Assembly (NCBI RefSeq): GCF_947169445.1
Contig: NZ_CAMVPU010000026.1
Location: 1-53,005 of the forward strand
Direction of reading: 5' to 3'
From: an uncultured Butyrivibrio sp.
Lineage (GTDB): Bacteria > Bacillota > Clostridia > Lachnospirales > Lachnospiraceae
DNA: 53,005 nt
A program made the translations under genes and the position numbers. Positions 1 to 8,149 of the stretch are shown here, piece by piece (positions within the stretch are counted from its first letter, which is position 1; the number at the start of each line of letters is the position of its first letter). The notes below the pieces were generated by a model that was not told where the DNA came from, searched no databases, and saw only the letters and a program-made list of their open reading frames with translations.

Positions 1-92
1 CATGCCACAAGGCTTGCGGATGATTTATAATCTATTTAACTTCTGAACTCGGGTGGCACTTATGCCTTACGTAGCTGAGTAATCAGTGATAT
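1..92 (+). promoter_or_regulatory. Possible 3' part of a structured leader (c-di-GMP-I/GEMM-like), cut by the window edge
   Basis: The bases from 2 to about 92 look structured. AAGGC near 9-13 can pair with GCCTT at 65-69. The text around 3-15 resembles the GEMM-I stretch GCCACAGGGCC, and the text around 70-87 loosely resembles the conserved 3' strand ending GGTTACCG. An intrinsic terminator follows at once, and the first gene downstream belongs to a type IV pilus operon, a known target of c-di-GMP riboswitches in Clostridia. The 5' half lies outside the window and the match was made by eye, so the class is a guess. It could equally be the tail of an unrelated transcript. Confidence 0.28.
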
Positions 93-105
93 AAGTAAAA
101 TATTG

Positions 106-147
106 AAGACACTTTTTAGAGAAAATCTAAGAAGTGTCTTTTTTTAT
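106..147 (+). terminator. Intrinsic terminator before the type IV pilus operon
   Basis: AAGACACTT (106-114) pairs with AAGTGTCTT (132-140). Inside it TTAGA pairs with TCTAA around a GAAAA loop, and a run of seven T follows the stem. It ends the upstream transcript or serves as the expression platform of a leader RNA. Confidence 0.8.
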
Positions 148-262
148 TTTTTAAAATATTCTGTAAAAAAAGTATAAAATATGATTCTCAAGCGGTTTCG
201 TAGTTTGAAAAAGGTACTATAAAGCGTTAAAATATAATCGTGGGGAAATATGCATGTTTGTT

Positions 263-291
263 TTGACAATAACAACAATTCGATAATATAT
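263..291 (+). promoter_or_regulatory. Candidate sigma-A promoter for the pilus operon
   Basis: A perfect TTGACA lies at 263-268. An AT-rich -10 region (GATAATATAT, 282-291) follows, with ATATAT at 17-bp spacing or TAATAT at 15-bp. It is about 50 bases before the first pilin-like gene. A second TATAAT at 233-238 has no good -35. Nothing else in 150-338 looks coding. Confidence 0.4.
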
Positions 292-338
292 GAACAAAGC
301 TGCTTGAAAACAGCGTTTACAGATATCAGAGGAGGGAA

Positions 339-710
339 ATGGTGCTAAACAGGAGAGGAGTTTCCAGGGCAATTGTAATTCTGTCCATAATAGCTGCCAT
401 GCTTATAATAGCAATCCTGACGCCGTTTGTGAAAAATGCTATAGATAGAAGAGCCATTGAAGCTGACAATCTCCATGTGCAGACAGCCGTAAATTCGGCA
501 AGACTTCGCTTTGTTCAGGAAAATGTGGCTTTTAATGCTATTTATGACTGTGAGAATAAAAAATTTGTTGATGTAGGAACCGGAGTTGAGAAGGTTGAAC
601 CCTACGGAAATGCCAAAGTGCATGAGGGACAGGTGCTATACCTAAGGGTAGATGAAAGTGGCGAGGTTTTTACCAAATGGGTCTATCCGGAAGATTACGC
701 GAATGAGTGA
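339..710 (+). CDS. Type IV pilin-like protein without Glu5 (possible tip-type minor pilin)
   Basis: This 123-residue protein has the layout of a pilin: a short basic leader ending in RRG, about 20 hydrophobic residues, then an amphipathic helix (residues 32-58) like the alpha1-C helix of pilins, and a short globular domain. The prepilin motif is degenerate. If cleavage follows Gly7, mature position 5 is Ile instead of the usual Glu. Loss of Glu5 is characteristic of GspK-type subunits that cap pseudopili, so a tip or priming role is possible. A strong ribosome-binding site (GGAGGG, 331-336) lies very close to the ATG, so GTG at 342 is an alternative start. It is the first gene of the operon, 92 bases before pilB. 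Confidence 0.7.
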   Translation: MVLNRRGVSRAIVILSIIAAMLIIAILTPFVKNAIDRRAIEADNLHVQTAVNSARLRFVQENVAFNAIYDCENKKFVDVGTGVEKVEPYGNAKVHEGQVLYLRVDESGEVFTKWVYPEDYANE

Positions 711-802
711 CTATCTGTTTGTTACTTTACTATGCAGCCAGTAGGCCAAATAGTGAATAGTGAAGGGTAAAGCAGTAACATCTATTTTTCAGGGAGCATA
801 AA

Positions 803-2527
803 ATGGCGAGAAAAAAAATCGGAGAACTCTTAATTGAAAAAGGATTCATAACAGAGAACGAGCTTAATTTCGGTCTCGACATGCAGAAGCAGACCCATGA
901 AAAGCTTGGAGAGGTCTTTATAAATAACCAGATCATCACAGCGGAAGAACTGGCGCAGACGCTGGGTGTTCAGTTGGGTGTAGATTTTGTGGATCTGACA
1001 AGACTCTCTGTTCCAGAGGAATTATCCAGCGTTGTCAGAAGGAACATCGCCAAGCAAAATCGTCTGGTTCCGGTAAAAAAAGACCAGGATACCCTATATG
1101 TTGCTATGGAAGATCCCCTCAACTATTTTGCCTTAGATGAGGTTAGAAAAGCCACCAACATGAGGGTTGCGGCTATGATCGCAACTCCTTCAGCCATTGA
1201 GCGCACGATCAACACCCTCTATGGTAATGAAAGCGCCAACAAGGCTATTGCCGATTACAAGAAGGAAGCCGGCACTGAAGAGGCTGTTAAATCCCAACCC
1301 CTTACCTACAGCAACTTTGATTTTGTTATTTCAGCCAATGCCACAAGCCCGGATGGCGAATCAGCGCCTACCATAAGACTTGTTAATTCCATTATTGAAA
1401 GAGCAGTTTTAGAGCGTGCATCCGATATCCATCTTGAGCCAAGAGAACACGAGATGGAAGTACGCATGCGTATTGACGGTATCATGAGGCCCATCCTGAA
1501 TGTGCCAAAAGACCTGATGCCGGCAGTAATTGCCCGTGTAAAGACCATGTCCAGTATGGACGTTGCAGAAAAGAGAATACCACAGGATGGACGTTTTGCA
1601 GTATCTGTCCTGGAAAAAAATATAGACATGCGTGTATCTACGCTTCCAATCGCCTGGGGCGAAAAGGTTGTTTGCCGACTTTTGGATAAATCAAATACCG
1701 AAATCCGCAAGGAGAACCTGGGACTTAGACCGGATGATGTAGCTAAATACGAAAAGCTTATTCACTACAAAAACGGTGTAATGCTTCTGGTAGGACCTAC
1801 CGGTTCCGGTAAGACAACAACCATGTACGCTATGCTAAACGAGCTAAATACCAGAGATGTAAATCTGGTAACTTTGGAAGACCCTATAGAGTACAACATT
1901 GAAGGACTTAATCAGGTTCAGATCAATCCTAAGACCAACATGACTTTTGCCAACGGTCTTAGAGCAATACTTAGACAGGACCCGGATATTGTATCAGTCG
2001 GAGAAATCCGTGACGGCGAGACTGCAGAGATATGTATGAGAGCAGCCCTTACCGGTAAGCTGGTTCTTAGTACCATCCATACCAATGATGCCGTAGGCGC
2101 CATTGACAGACTTGTGGACATCGGTGTTGAGCCGTATCTTATTTCCGCAACAATGCGAGGCGTAGTATCCCAGAGACTTGTCAGAAGGATTTGTCCTTAT
2201 TGCGGTGAGGAATACGAGCCAACAGAGGCAGAAGCGGATTCTCTTGGAATAAAGATTCAGCCGGGAACCAAATTCAGAAGAGGCAGAGGCTGTCAGCAGT
2301 GTTTTGATACAGGTTATAGCGGACGAATCGCTGTCTTTGAGATCATGATGATCACTCCAAAGATCCGCGATCTCATCTACAAGAGAGAAAGCAGAACTGC
2401 CATTGAAGAAGAACTTAAAAAGCCTGAAAATGACTTCGTTTCGTTAAAAGAGGCTGCAACAAAGCTTGTTTTTGAAGGTGTGACCACAGTATCAGAGGTT
2501 ATGAGGATTACCAACGAAGGAGATTAA
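803..2527 (+). CDS. pilB: Type IV pilus extension ATPase PilB
   Basis: This is the hexameric GspE/PilB-family ATPase that powers pilus assembly from the cytoplasmic side of the membrane. The 574 residues contain the N-terminal T2SSE_N-type domain (about 1-150). The ATPase core has Walker A GPTGSGKTTT from residue 331, an Asp box around EDPIEY, a Walker B-like segment DPDIVSVGEIRD near 395-406, and a His box ending in TIHTND. A tetracysteine zinc site (CPYC near 464, CQQC near 497) is typical of PilB and absent from PilT. Length and order match the family. The start follows an AGGGAG site. pilT begins 4 bases after the stop, so the two are co-transcribed. Confidence 0.95.
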   Translation: MARKKIGELLIEKGFITENELNFGLDMQKQTHEKLGEVFINNQIITAEELAQTLGVQLGVDFVDLTRLSVPEELSSVVRRNIAKQNRLVPVKKDQDTLYVAMEDPLNYFALDEVRKATNMRVAAMIATPSAIERTINTLYGNESANKAIADYKKEAGTEEAVKSQPLTYSNFDFVISANATSPDGESAPTIRLVNSIIERAVLERASDIHLEPREHEMEVRMRIDGIMRPILNVPKDLMPAVIARVKTMSSMDVAEKRIPQDGRFAVSVLEKNIDMRVSTLPIAWGEKVVCRLLDKSNTEIRKENLGLRPDDVAKYEKLIHYKNGVMLLVGPTGSGKTTTMYAMLNELNTRDVNLVTLEDPIEYNIEGLNQVQINPKTNMTFANGLRAILRQDPDIVSVGEIRDGETAEICMRAALTGKLVLSTIHTNDAVGAIDRLVDIGVEPYLISATMRGVVSQRLVRRICPYCGEEYEPTEAEADSLGIKIQPGTKFRRGRGCQQCFDTGYSGRIAVFEIMMITPKIRDLIYKRESRTAIEEELKKPENDFVSLKEAATKLVFEGVTTVSEVMRITNEGD

Positions 2528-2531
2528 CGCC

Positions 2532-3584
2532 ATGATGACAATAGACCAGATGGTAATAAAGGCAAAAGAGGATAACGCATCCGATATCCATATCATATGC
2601 GGACTTCCGCCCAAATACAGAAAGAGCGGAGAACTTGAGAACATCGAGGAGACAATCGTTACTGAGCAGGACTGCCTTGTCCTTGCCAAGAACCTTTCAG
2701 GAACAGAAGAAGCCTACAAAGAGCTCATGACGACCGGAGAACTGGATGCAGCTGCTTTTATTGCAGATGCCAGATGCCGTATTCATTTCTTTAAACAGCA
2801 GGGAATACCAAGCCTCGCACTTCGTATTCTTTCGGAAAAGATACCTCCACTGGATCAGCTGGGACTCCCTCTTGGAGTTCTGGACCTGCCAAAGCTCCAC
2901 AAGGGAATAGTCCTTGTAACAGGAGAGACTGGTTCAGGTAAATCAACCACTCTGGCGGCCATAATTGACAACATCAATCACAATTACAAAAGACATATAG
3001 TAACTCTTGAGGACCCGGTTGAGTATGTATACAAGCCTGATCTTTGTGCCATAAACCAAAGAGAGGTTGGAAAAGACACAGAGAGCTTTGCATCTGGACT
3101 TCGTGCTTCTCTTCGTGAGGATCCTAACGTAATTCTTATCGGTGAAATGAGAGACAGAGATACAATCGAAACTGCCATTACAGCAGCAGAGACAGGACAT
3201 CTCGTATTTGGAACACTTCATACCGGAAGCGCTTCTGATGCAGTGGACAGAATTGTTCAGGTATTTCCAGAGGCAGCCCAGCAGCAGATAAGACTTCAGC
3301 TCTCAATGGTACTTCAGGCAGTCCTTACACAGCAGCTTATTCAGAAAAAGGGCGGAGGAAGAGCTCTGGCAGCAGAGTACATGATAGTGACCGACGCTAT
3401 CAGAAACCTTATCCGTACCGGCAATACACCACAGATTGCAAATGCAGTTGCCACCAGTGCGGACATCGGTGGACAGACAATGGATCAGGCCATCATTATG
3501 CTGGTAAAAAAAGGACTTATTACAAGAGAAAATGCACTCCACTACGCAGTGAATAAAGACTTTGTGAGTAGAAACATGATGTGA
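2532..3584 (+). CDS. pilT: Type IV pilus retraction ATPase PilT
   Basis: PilT depolymerises the pilus and drives twitching or pull-in of attached ligands. The 350-residue protein has Walker A GETGSGKSTT at about 131-140, a Walker B region with NVILIGEMRD, a His box GTLHTGSASDAVDR, and the PilT hallmark near the C terminus, here AIRNLIRTGNTPQI. No zinc tetracysteine is present, which separates it from PilB. ATG 2535 is an alternative start. Its presence means the pilus is probably dynamic. A long inverted repeat follows the stop codon directly. Confidence 0.95.
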   Translation: MMTIDQMVIKAKEDNASDIHIICGLPPKYRKSGELENIEETIVTEQDCLVLAKNLSGTEEAYKELMTTGELDAAAFIADARCRIHFFKQQGIPSLALRILSEKIPPLDQLGLPLGVLDLPKLHKGIVLVTGETGSGKSTTLAAIIDNINHNYKRHIVTLEDPVEYVYKPDLCAINQREVGKDTESFASGLRASLREDPNVILIGEMRDRDTIETAITAAETGHLVFGTLHTGSASDAVDRIVQVFPEAAQQQIRLQLSMVLQAVLTQQLIQKKGGGRALAAEYMIVTDAIRNLIRTGNTPQIANAVATSADIGGQTMDQAIIMLVKKGLITRENALHYAVNKDFVSRNMM

Positions 3585-3627
3585 TTCAGAGTCAGGAAAT
3601 GTTTACATTTCCGAGTCTGACTCTGAA
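3585..3627 (+). promoter_or_regulatory. Long intergenic hairpin between pilT and pilC
   Basis: TTCAGAGTCAG (3585-3595) is the exact inverse of CTGACTCTGAA (3617-3627), and GAAATG can pair with CATTTC inside it. The hairpin starts right after the pilT stop codon. There is no T-run, so it is not a normal intrinsic terminator. It could be an mRNA processing or stability element that sets the ratio of ATPases to platform protein. Confidence 0.6.
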
Positions 3628-3686
3628 TTACAGAATAAGATATTGCAAGTATATATGTAAATTCAAAGATTCTTTAGGGAGATTCT

Positions 3687-4910
3687 ATGAACAGCTACAA
3701 GTACACAGCGGTTTCTGCATCGGGAGAACAGATACAGGGAATGATCGAGGCTGTTGACCAGCTGGAAGCAACCGCCAAAATAAGACAACAGTATGACATG
3801 ATCCTGTCGATAAGCGAGATTCAGGGCAGAGGAATACAGATGCCAGGGTTTCTCAATGTTGACATTGGCGGCGCCAAGCTTGATGCCAAGGCCTTTACAC
3901 TTATGTGCAGCCAGTTCACAACAATTCTGTCTGCCGGTATTCCGATAGCAAGAGCAGTTAAGCTCATAGGCGATAAGACAACAGATAAATACCTGAAAAA
4001 GATCCTGGCTAAGGTTGCAGAGGATGTTGAAGCAGGACGTACCGTTTCTGCATCCTTTGAAGAGCATGGAGGAAATCTTTTGCCTCCGACCTTCTGCGAG
4101 ACAATAAGAGCCGGAGAGGAAGCCGGAGACTTATCGGGAGCCTTTGAATCTTTTTACAGACACTTTGACAAGCAGACCAAGATGGGCGCGAAAGTCAGAA
4201 GTGCCATGGCTTACCCGATGTTCGTATTAACTATTGCAGTAATTGTTGTAATCATTCTGATGGTCAAGGTAGTACCTACCTTTACAGCAATTTTCGAGGA
4301 ACAGGGAAGCACATTGCCGCTGCCTACCAGAATCCTTATAGGAACATCGAATTTTATAAGTAAAAACATACTGTTTATCATACTGATCATCGCAATGCTC
4401 ATAGTAGCATTTATTCTTTACAGAAGAAACCCGAAGGGAGCCATGAACCTTGCAAGACTACAGCTCAAGCTCCCGATTTTTGGGAATATAACGCAGCTAA
4501 ATGCAGCAAGTCTTTTTGCCAACACGATGGCTACAATGCTGGGAGCAGGACTCCCCATGACTAAAGCAGTTACTATTACAGGGCAGGTTATGGCCAATGA
4601 TGTGTACAAAGAAAAAGTGCTGAACATGGTGGGAAGAATTGAAGAAGGTAAAACTGTTGTCGATACCATGAGGGAAGCCGAGGTAATGCCTGATATTCTC
4701 ACAGATATGGTAGGCGTAGGAGAAGAGACCGGTGAGATGAAGCGTACGCTTGATATCGTGGCAGAATATTATGACCACGAGCTGGAGCAGGCGGTTGCCA
4801 AGGCCATAGCAATGCTGGAACCTGCGCTTTTAATCTTCCTTGCTGTTGTTGCAGGTTTTATCGTAATAGCTATTTATATGGCAATGTTCACGATGTATGA
4901 GGGAATGTGA
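3687..4910 (+). CDS. pilC: Type IV pilus inner-membrane platform protein PilC
   Basis: PilC (GspF family) is the polytopic platform that links the PilB/PilT motors to pilin subunits in the membrane. The 407 residues contain two GspF-type cytoplasmic domains (about 65-190 and 265-390) and three hydrophobic segments (about 175-200, 222-245 and 378-402), the usual plan. The characteristic FCETIRAGEEAGDL and DMVGVGEETGEM motifs occur in the first and second repeats. A GGGAG site precedes the ATG. The stop codon overlaps the start of the prepilin peptidase gene. Confidence 0.95.
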   Translation: MNSYKYTAVSASGEQIQGMIEAVDQLEATAKIRQQYDMILSISEIQGRGIQMPGFLNVDIGGAKLDAKAFTLMCSQFTTILSAGIPIARAVKLIGDKTTDKYLKKILAKVAEDVEAGRTVSASFEEHGGNLLPPTFCETIRAGEEAGDLSGAFESFYRHFDKQTKMGAKVRSAMAYPMFVLTIAVIVVIILMVKVVPTFTAIFEEQGSTLPLPTRILIGTSNFISKNILFIILIIAMLIVAFILYRRNPKGAMNLARLQLKLPIFGNITQLNAASLFANTMATMLGAGLPMTKAVTITGQVMANDVYKEKVLNMVGRIEEGKTVVDTMREAEVMPDILTDMVGVGEETGEMKRTLDIVAEYYDHELEQAVAKAIAMLEPALLIFLAVVAGFIVIAIYMAMFTMYEGM

Positions 4911-5737
4911 TGATAATTTACTATGGGGGATGTGTGGTTTTATTCGGACTTATCTTCGGGTCCTTCTTAAACTGCACGGCCATGCGTCTTGTAAGAGGCG
5001 AAGACTTCGTAAGGGGAAGGAGCCATTGCCCACACTGCGGTCACGAGCTTACCGCGATAGAACTTATTCCGGTTATAAGCTTCGTTATCCAGGGCGGAAG
5101 ATGCAGGCATTGTAAGGAAAAGATATCCTACAGATACATATTGGCAGAGATAACCTTTGCACTTTTATCTCTGGGACTATACTTGAACCTGGTACTTACT
5201 CCGGGAATGGGAGGAATTTGGGGACTTGGAATAGAACAACTCCTTATTTTCCTAAGGGACTGGATTTTGACAGGGTGCCTCTTTCTGGTGACCTTAACGG
5301 ACCTTGAAAACTGTGAGATTTATGACGGTGTTTTGATATTTGGGTTTGTGAATTTTCTTATATTTGAAATAGTGCTGATGATAATGCAAAGGTCAAGCTT
5401 ATCCGGGCTTTTGTTCTCACTCCTTGCGGGACTTGCAGTCGGAGCGGTAATGCTCCTGATCAGCCTTTTAATGGATAAGCTCCTGAAAAAAGAAAGCCTT
5501 GGAGGCGGGGATATCAAACTCTTTGCTTTACTTGGCACATATCTTGGATTCTACGGCGCTTATGAGCTAGTGATCATATCCTGCGTGCTGGGATTGATTT
5601 TCGTAGCTATAAGAAAGCTTACAAGACCCGATGCGCCAAAGGAATTTCCTTTTGGACCGGCAATTGCCCTTGGCGGCTACATTCTGCTGATCACGGAGAA
5701 ATACATCACAGCCTGGTACCAGTCATTCCTTATATAA
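4910..5737 (+). CDS. pilD: Prepilin peptidase / N-methyltransferase PilD
   Basis: This membrane aspartic peptidase cleaves prepilin leaders and methylates the new N terminus. The 275 residues begin with a hydrophobic segment and GSFLNC, followed by the cytosolic methyltransferase loop with two CxxC pairs (CPHC and CRHC, about 41-70) that bind zinc. The catalytic Asp residues are in TLTDLE (near 127) and in GGGDIK (near 200), the standard A24 peptidase pair. I chose ATG 4910, which overlaps the pilC stop by one base; GTG 4907 in the same frame is possible. It should process all pilins in this window. Confidence 0.93.
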   Translation: MIIYYGGCVVLFGLIFGSFLNCTAMRLVRGEDFVRGRSHCPHCGHELTAIELIPVISFVIQGGRCRHCKEKISYRYILAEITFALLSLGLYLNLVLTPGMGGIWGLGIEQLLIFLRDWILTGCLFLVTLTDLENCEIYDGVLIFGFVNFLIFEIVLMIMQRSSLSGLLFSLLAGLAVGAVMLLISLLMDKLLKKESLGGGDIKLFALLGTYLGFYGAYELVIISCVLGLIFVAIRKLTRPDAPKEFPFGPAIALGGYILLITEKYITAWYQSFLI

Positions 5738-5853
5738 ATGAGAAATAAAATTACGAATTGACAATTCTTAAATGTTAATAAAATTTCAACACAAATATAA
5801 AAGTTTACAGATAATTTGCCGATAAATCACTAAAGATGAAGAAGGAAAACACA

Positions 5854-7428
5854 ATGGCAAAAAAAGAAGCAATCATCGGAATAAGTGTAAATCATGGGAA
5901 TTTGTCACTTACGCTTCTAAAGGCAGGTCAGGTCGTCAAAACCTTCTGGGAGGAGATACCTGAGAACATTGTCGAGGGAACGAAGATTATTTCCAGTGTT
6001 CTTTTTGCGGAATTTATTCAGGACAGATTAAAGACAAACGGGATTAAGTGCAAAAAAGCTGCATATACAATAGCTGATGAAGAGATTTTCATTAAAAACC
6101 TTTCGATGCCCAATATTACCGATGAGCAGCTTCGCTACAACATCCCATTTGAGTTTAGCGATTACATCCACGGAGAACTTAAGGATTACATTTTCGATTT
6201 TATAAAAAGAGATACAACAGATGAACTGTTTAATAATCAGATAAAGCTGCTAGCCTACGCAGTTCCGGCCCAGACCATTGCAAATCTCCAGCAGATATTG
6301 CAGATGGCAGGGCTTAAGCTCGTTAAAGTACTTCCGGAGACCGTAGCTTTTGAGGCACTTCTTACGATATCCGGACGTGAAGAAGATGACAAGGTCAGCA
6401 GATGCTTTTTGGACATTGGCCGCAAGAACATCAGAATGATGATCTTCAAAAATGGTGAGTTCAGCCTCTCGCACCAGATCGACACCGGCGAAAACCACGC
6501 CATTAATGTGATTGCTGATGAGCTGGGAGTAGACTCTCACCTGGCAAATACTTACCTTAGAACCAACCATAACGACTGCAACAGAAAGACACCCGTGGTC
6601 AATGCCTTCAAGGACATGTCACTGGAAATACTAAAGGGTCTTAACTACTACGAGATGTCTGATATGACATCAAGACTTAGCGAAGTTATCCTGTGCGGAA
6701 CGGGAGCACTTACAGAGCCCTTAGTAGAAATCCTGAAGGAGCGAATCGATAAGAACGTCTACACCATGGATGAATTCTTATCCGGATATTCAAGCGAAAA
6801 AGACATCAATGTCACCTATGCGTCAGTTGGAACTCTTTTATCCAAGGCACCCGGAATTGCAGGTGATGGCAGCTCTGCACAGGCAGATAAGAGTAAGAAA
6901 CTAAACTTAAAGCTCATTATTCCGGCGGTTGTGATATGTCTTTTTATAATCGGACTTATTGGTAAATTTGTAATTTACGATCAGTTCGCACTTCTGGCCA
7001 AAGAGTTTACAACCTCCAAACAGCTCTCAGATCAGCTTGAGGAGAAGAATAATCAGATTAAAGAAGCCGGTGACCTGGTGGTAGAGTATTCCCATTACAC
7101 CTGGGAAGGCATGACAGATGAAGAAAAGACCAGAATAAAGAGAACGATGACTGCTGAGCTTGTGGATTACATAAACAGTCAGGGAATAGAGGTTCTGAAT
7201 TTCAGCATTACCGGCACTGTTGTTACCATTAATATCCACGCACCTTCTCTTGAGAGCGTCAGCAGACTCCTTGAGACCATTAAAGATCAGGAGATAGTAG
7301 AGAGTTCGTCAGTTGCTTATGCAGCTACCAAGGAAAAAGAAGTACTGGATGATAATTCAGCGATTAGTTATGTGGGAAATGGAGTTGAAGCCCAGATAAA
7401 TATTTATCTTACAAGTTCAGCAGAATAA
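5854..7428 (+). CDS. pilM: PilM-PilN-like fusion, type IV pilus alignment protein
   Basis: The first 330 or so of 524 residues look like PilM, an actin-like ASKHA-fold protein of the cytoplasmic pilus ring (IGISVNHGNLSLTLL at the start; CFLDIGRKNIRMMIF as the second phosphate-loop-like segment). A single transmembrane helix follows (about 354-374), then a coiled coil and a small extracytoplasmic domain, which is the plan of PilN. In most bacteria PilM and PilN are separate and bind each other, so this is a natural fusion. I prefer ATG 5854 with AAGGA at 5842-5846 over the upstream in-frame ATG 5836. About 115 bases separate it from pilD. Confidence 0.82.
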   Translation: MAKKEAIIGISVNHGNLSLTLLKAGQVVKTFWEEIPENIVEGTKIISSVLFAEFIQDRLKTNGIKCKKAAYTIADEEIFIKNLSMPNITDEQLRYNIPFEFSDYIHGELKDYIFDFIKRDTTDELFNNQIKLLAYAVPAQTIANLQQILQMAGLKLVKVLPETVAFEALLTISGREEDDKVSRCFLDIGRKNIRMMIFKNGEFSLSHQIDTGENHAINVIADELGVDSHLANTYLRTNHNDCNRKTPVVNAFKDMSLEILKGLNYYEMSDMTSRLSEVILCGTGALTEPLVEILKERIDKNVYTMDEFLSGYSSEKDINVTYASVGTLLSKAPGIAGDGSSAQADKSKKLNLKLIIPAVVICLFIIGLIGKFVIYDQFALLAKEFTTSKQLSDQLEEKNNQIKEAGDLVVEYSHYTWEGMTDEEKTRIKRTMTAELVDYINSQGIEVLNFSITGTVVTINIHAPSLESVSRLLETIKDQEIVESSSVAYAATKEKEVLDDNSAISYVGNGVEAQINIYLTSSAE

Positions 7429-7475
7429 AAGAAACTATTAGAGAAAAAGATTTACTAAAACGATGGGAGAATGCG

Positions 7476-8066
7476 ATGAAACTTCTTACGAGGGATTTTT
7501 CAACAAGAGAAAAGGTCCTTCTGGTAATCTTACTAGTTGTCATAATCAGCGCAGCGTATTATCTCTTTGTGTGGACAACAGTTGATGATCAGATCACTTC
7601 CATACAATCACAGAATCAGTCCATGGAGACTCAGCTCATGATAGCAACTGCCAAGGTTGAGAAGCTGCAGGGAATGTCTGCGGAGATGGAAAACGATCTG
7701 ATAAGAAGCTATATGCCAAGCTACAATGCCAGCAAGGAGGAGCTGGATTTTCTGCATGGCACGTTAGCAGCAACGGAAGACTATCTGATCAATTTTACGT
7801 ACCTTACAAGGAACGGCGATCAGATAAAGAGAGGCTTTAGCCTACAGTTTACAGCCAGGAGCTACGCTCAGGCAAAAGAAATCATTGGAGCACTTGAGGA
7901 CAGCGAGATCAGATGTCTTATTGGCGATTATAATATCAATCCGACACAAAAAGACTATCATCTACTCGAGGGGAAGGTTAAGGTGGTTCTGGAAGGATGC
8001 TTTTACGAGACTATGTACGATGGAGTCGTAGATAAAGAGCTTCCCAAGGACAGTGAGCAGCAGTAG
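7476..8066 (+). CDS. pilO: PilO-like type IV pilus alignment protein
   Basis: This 196-residue protein has a short cytoplasmic N terminus, one membrane helix (about 14-32), a coiled coil (about 34-75) and a small ferredoxin-like C-terminal domain, the plan of PilO/GspM proteins. PilO pairs with PilN to connect the cytoplasmic ring with the extracytoplasmic part of the machine. Position directly after the PilM/N fusion supports the call. Sequence similarity in this family is weak, so the assignment rests on layout and context. The next gene is the giant adhesin, 83 bases downstream. Confidence 0.75.
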   Translation: MKLLTRDFSTREKVLLVILLVVIISAAYYLFVWTTVDDQITSIQSQNQSMETQLMIATAKVEKLQGMSAEMENDLIRSYMPSYNASKEELDFLHGTLAATEDYLINFTYLTRNGDQIKRGFSLQFTARSYAQAKEIIGALEDSEIRCLIGDYNINPTQKDYHLLEGKVKVVLEGCFYETMYDGVVDKELPKDSEQQ

Positions 8067-8149
8067 TTTTGTAAGCACTGGAATTTATGGATGAGGGATG
8101 GGAACCGCATCTAAGGATTGGTGTGAAAAAACTGCTATGAGGGGAAATT

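Noticed and set aside
45..60. CTCGGGTGGCAC near the start looks like the T-box motif AGGGTGGNACCGCG.
   Set aside because: Only the core GGGTGGCAC fits, the antiterminator partner is missing, and no aminoacyl-tRNA synthetase or amino-acid gene follows.
5758..5790. TTGACA in the pilD-pilM gap as an internal promoter.
   Set aside because: No acceptable -10 hexamer lies 16-18 bases downstream.
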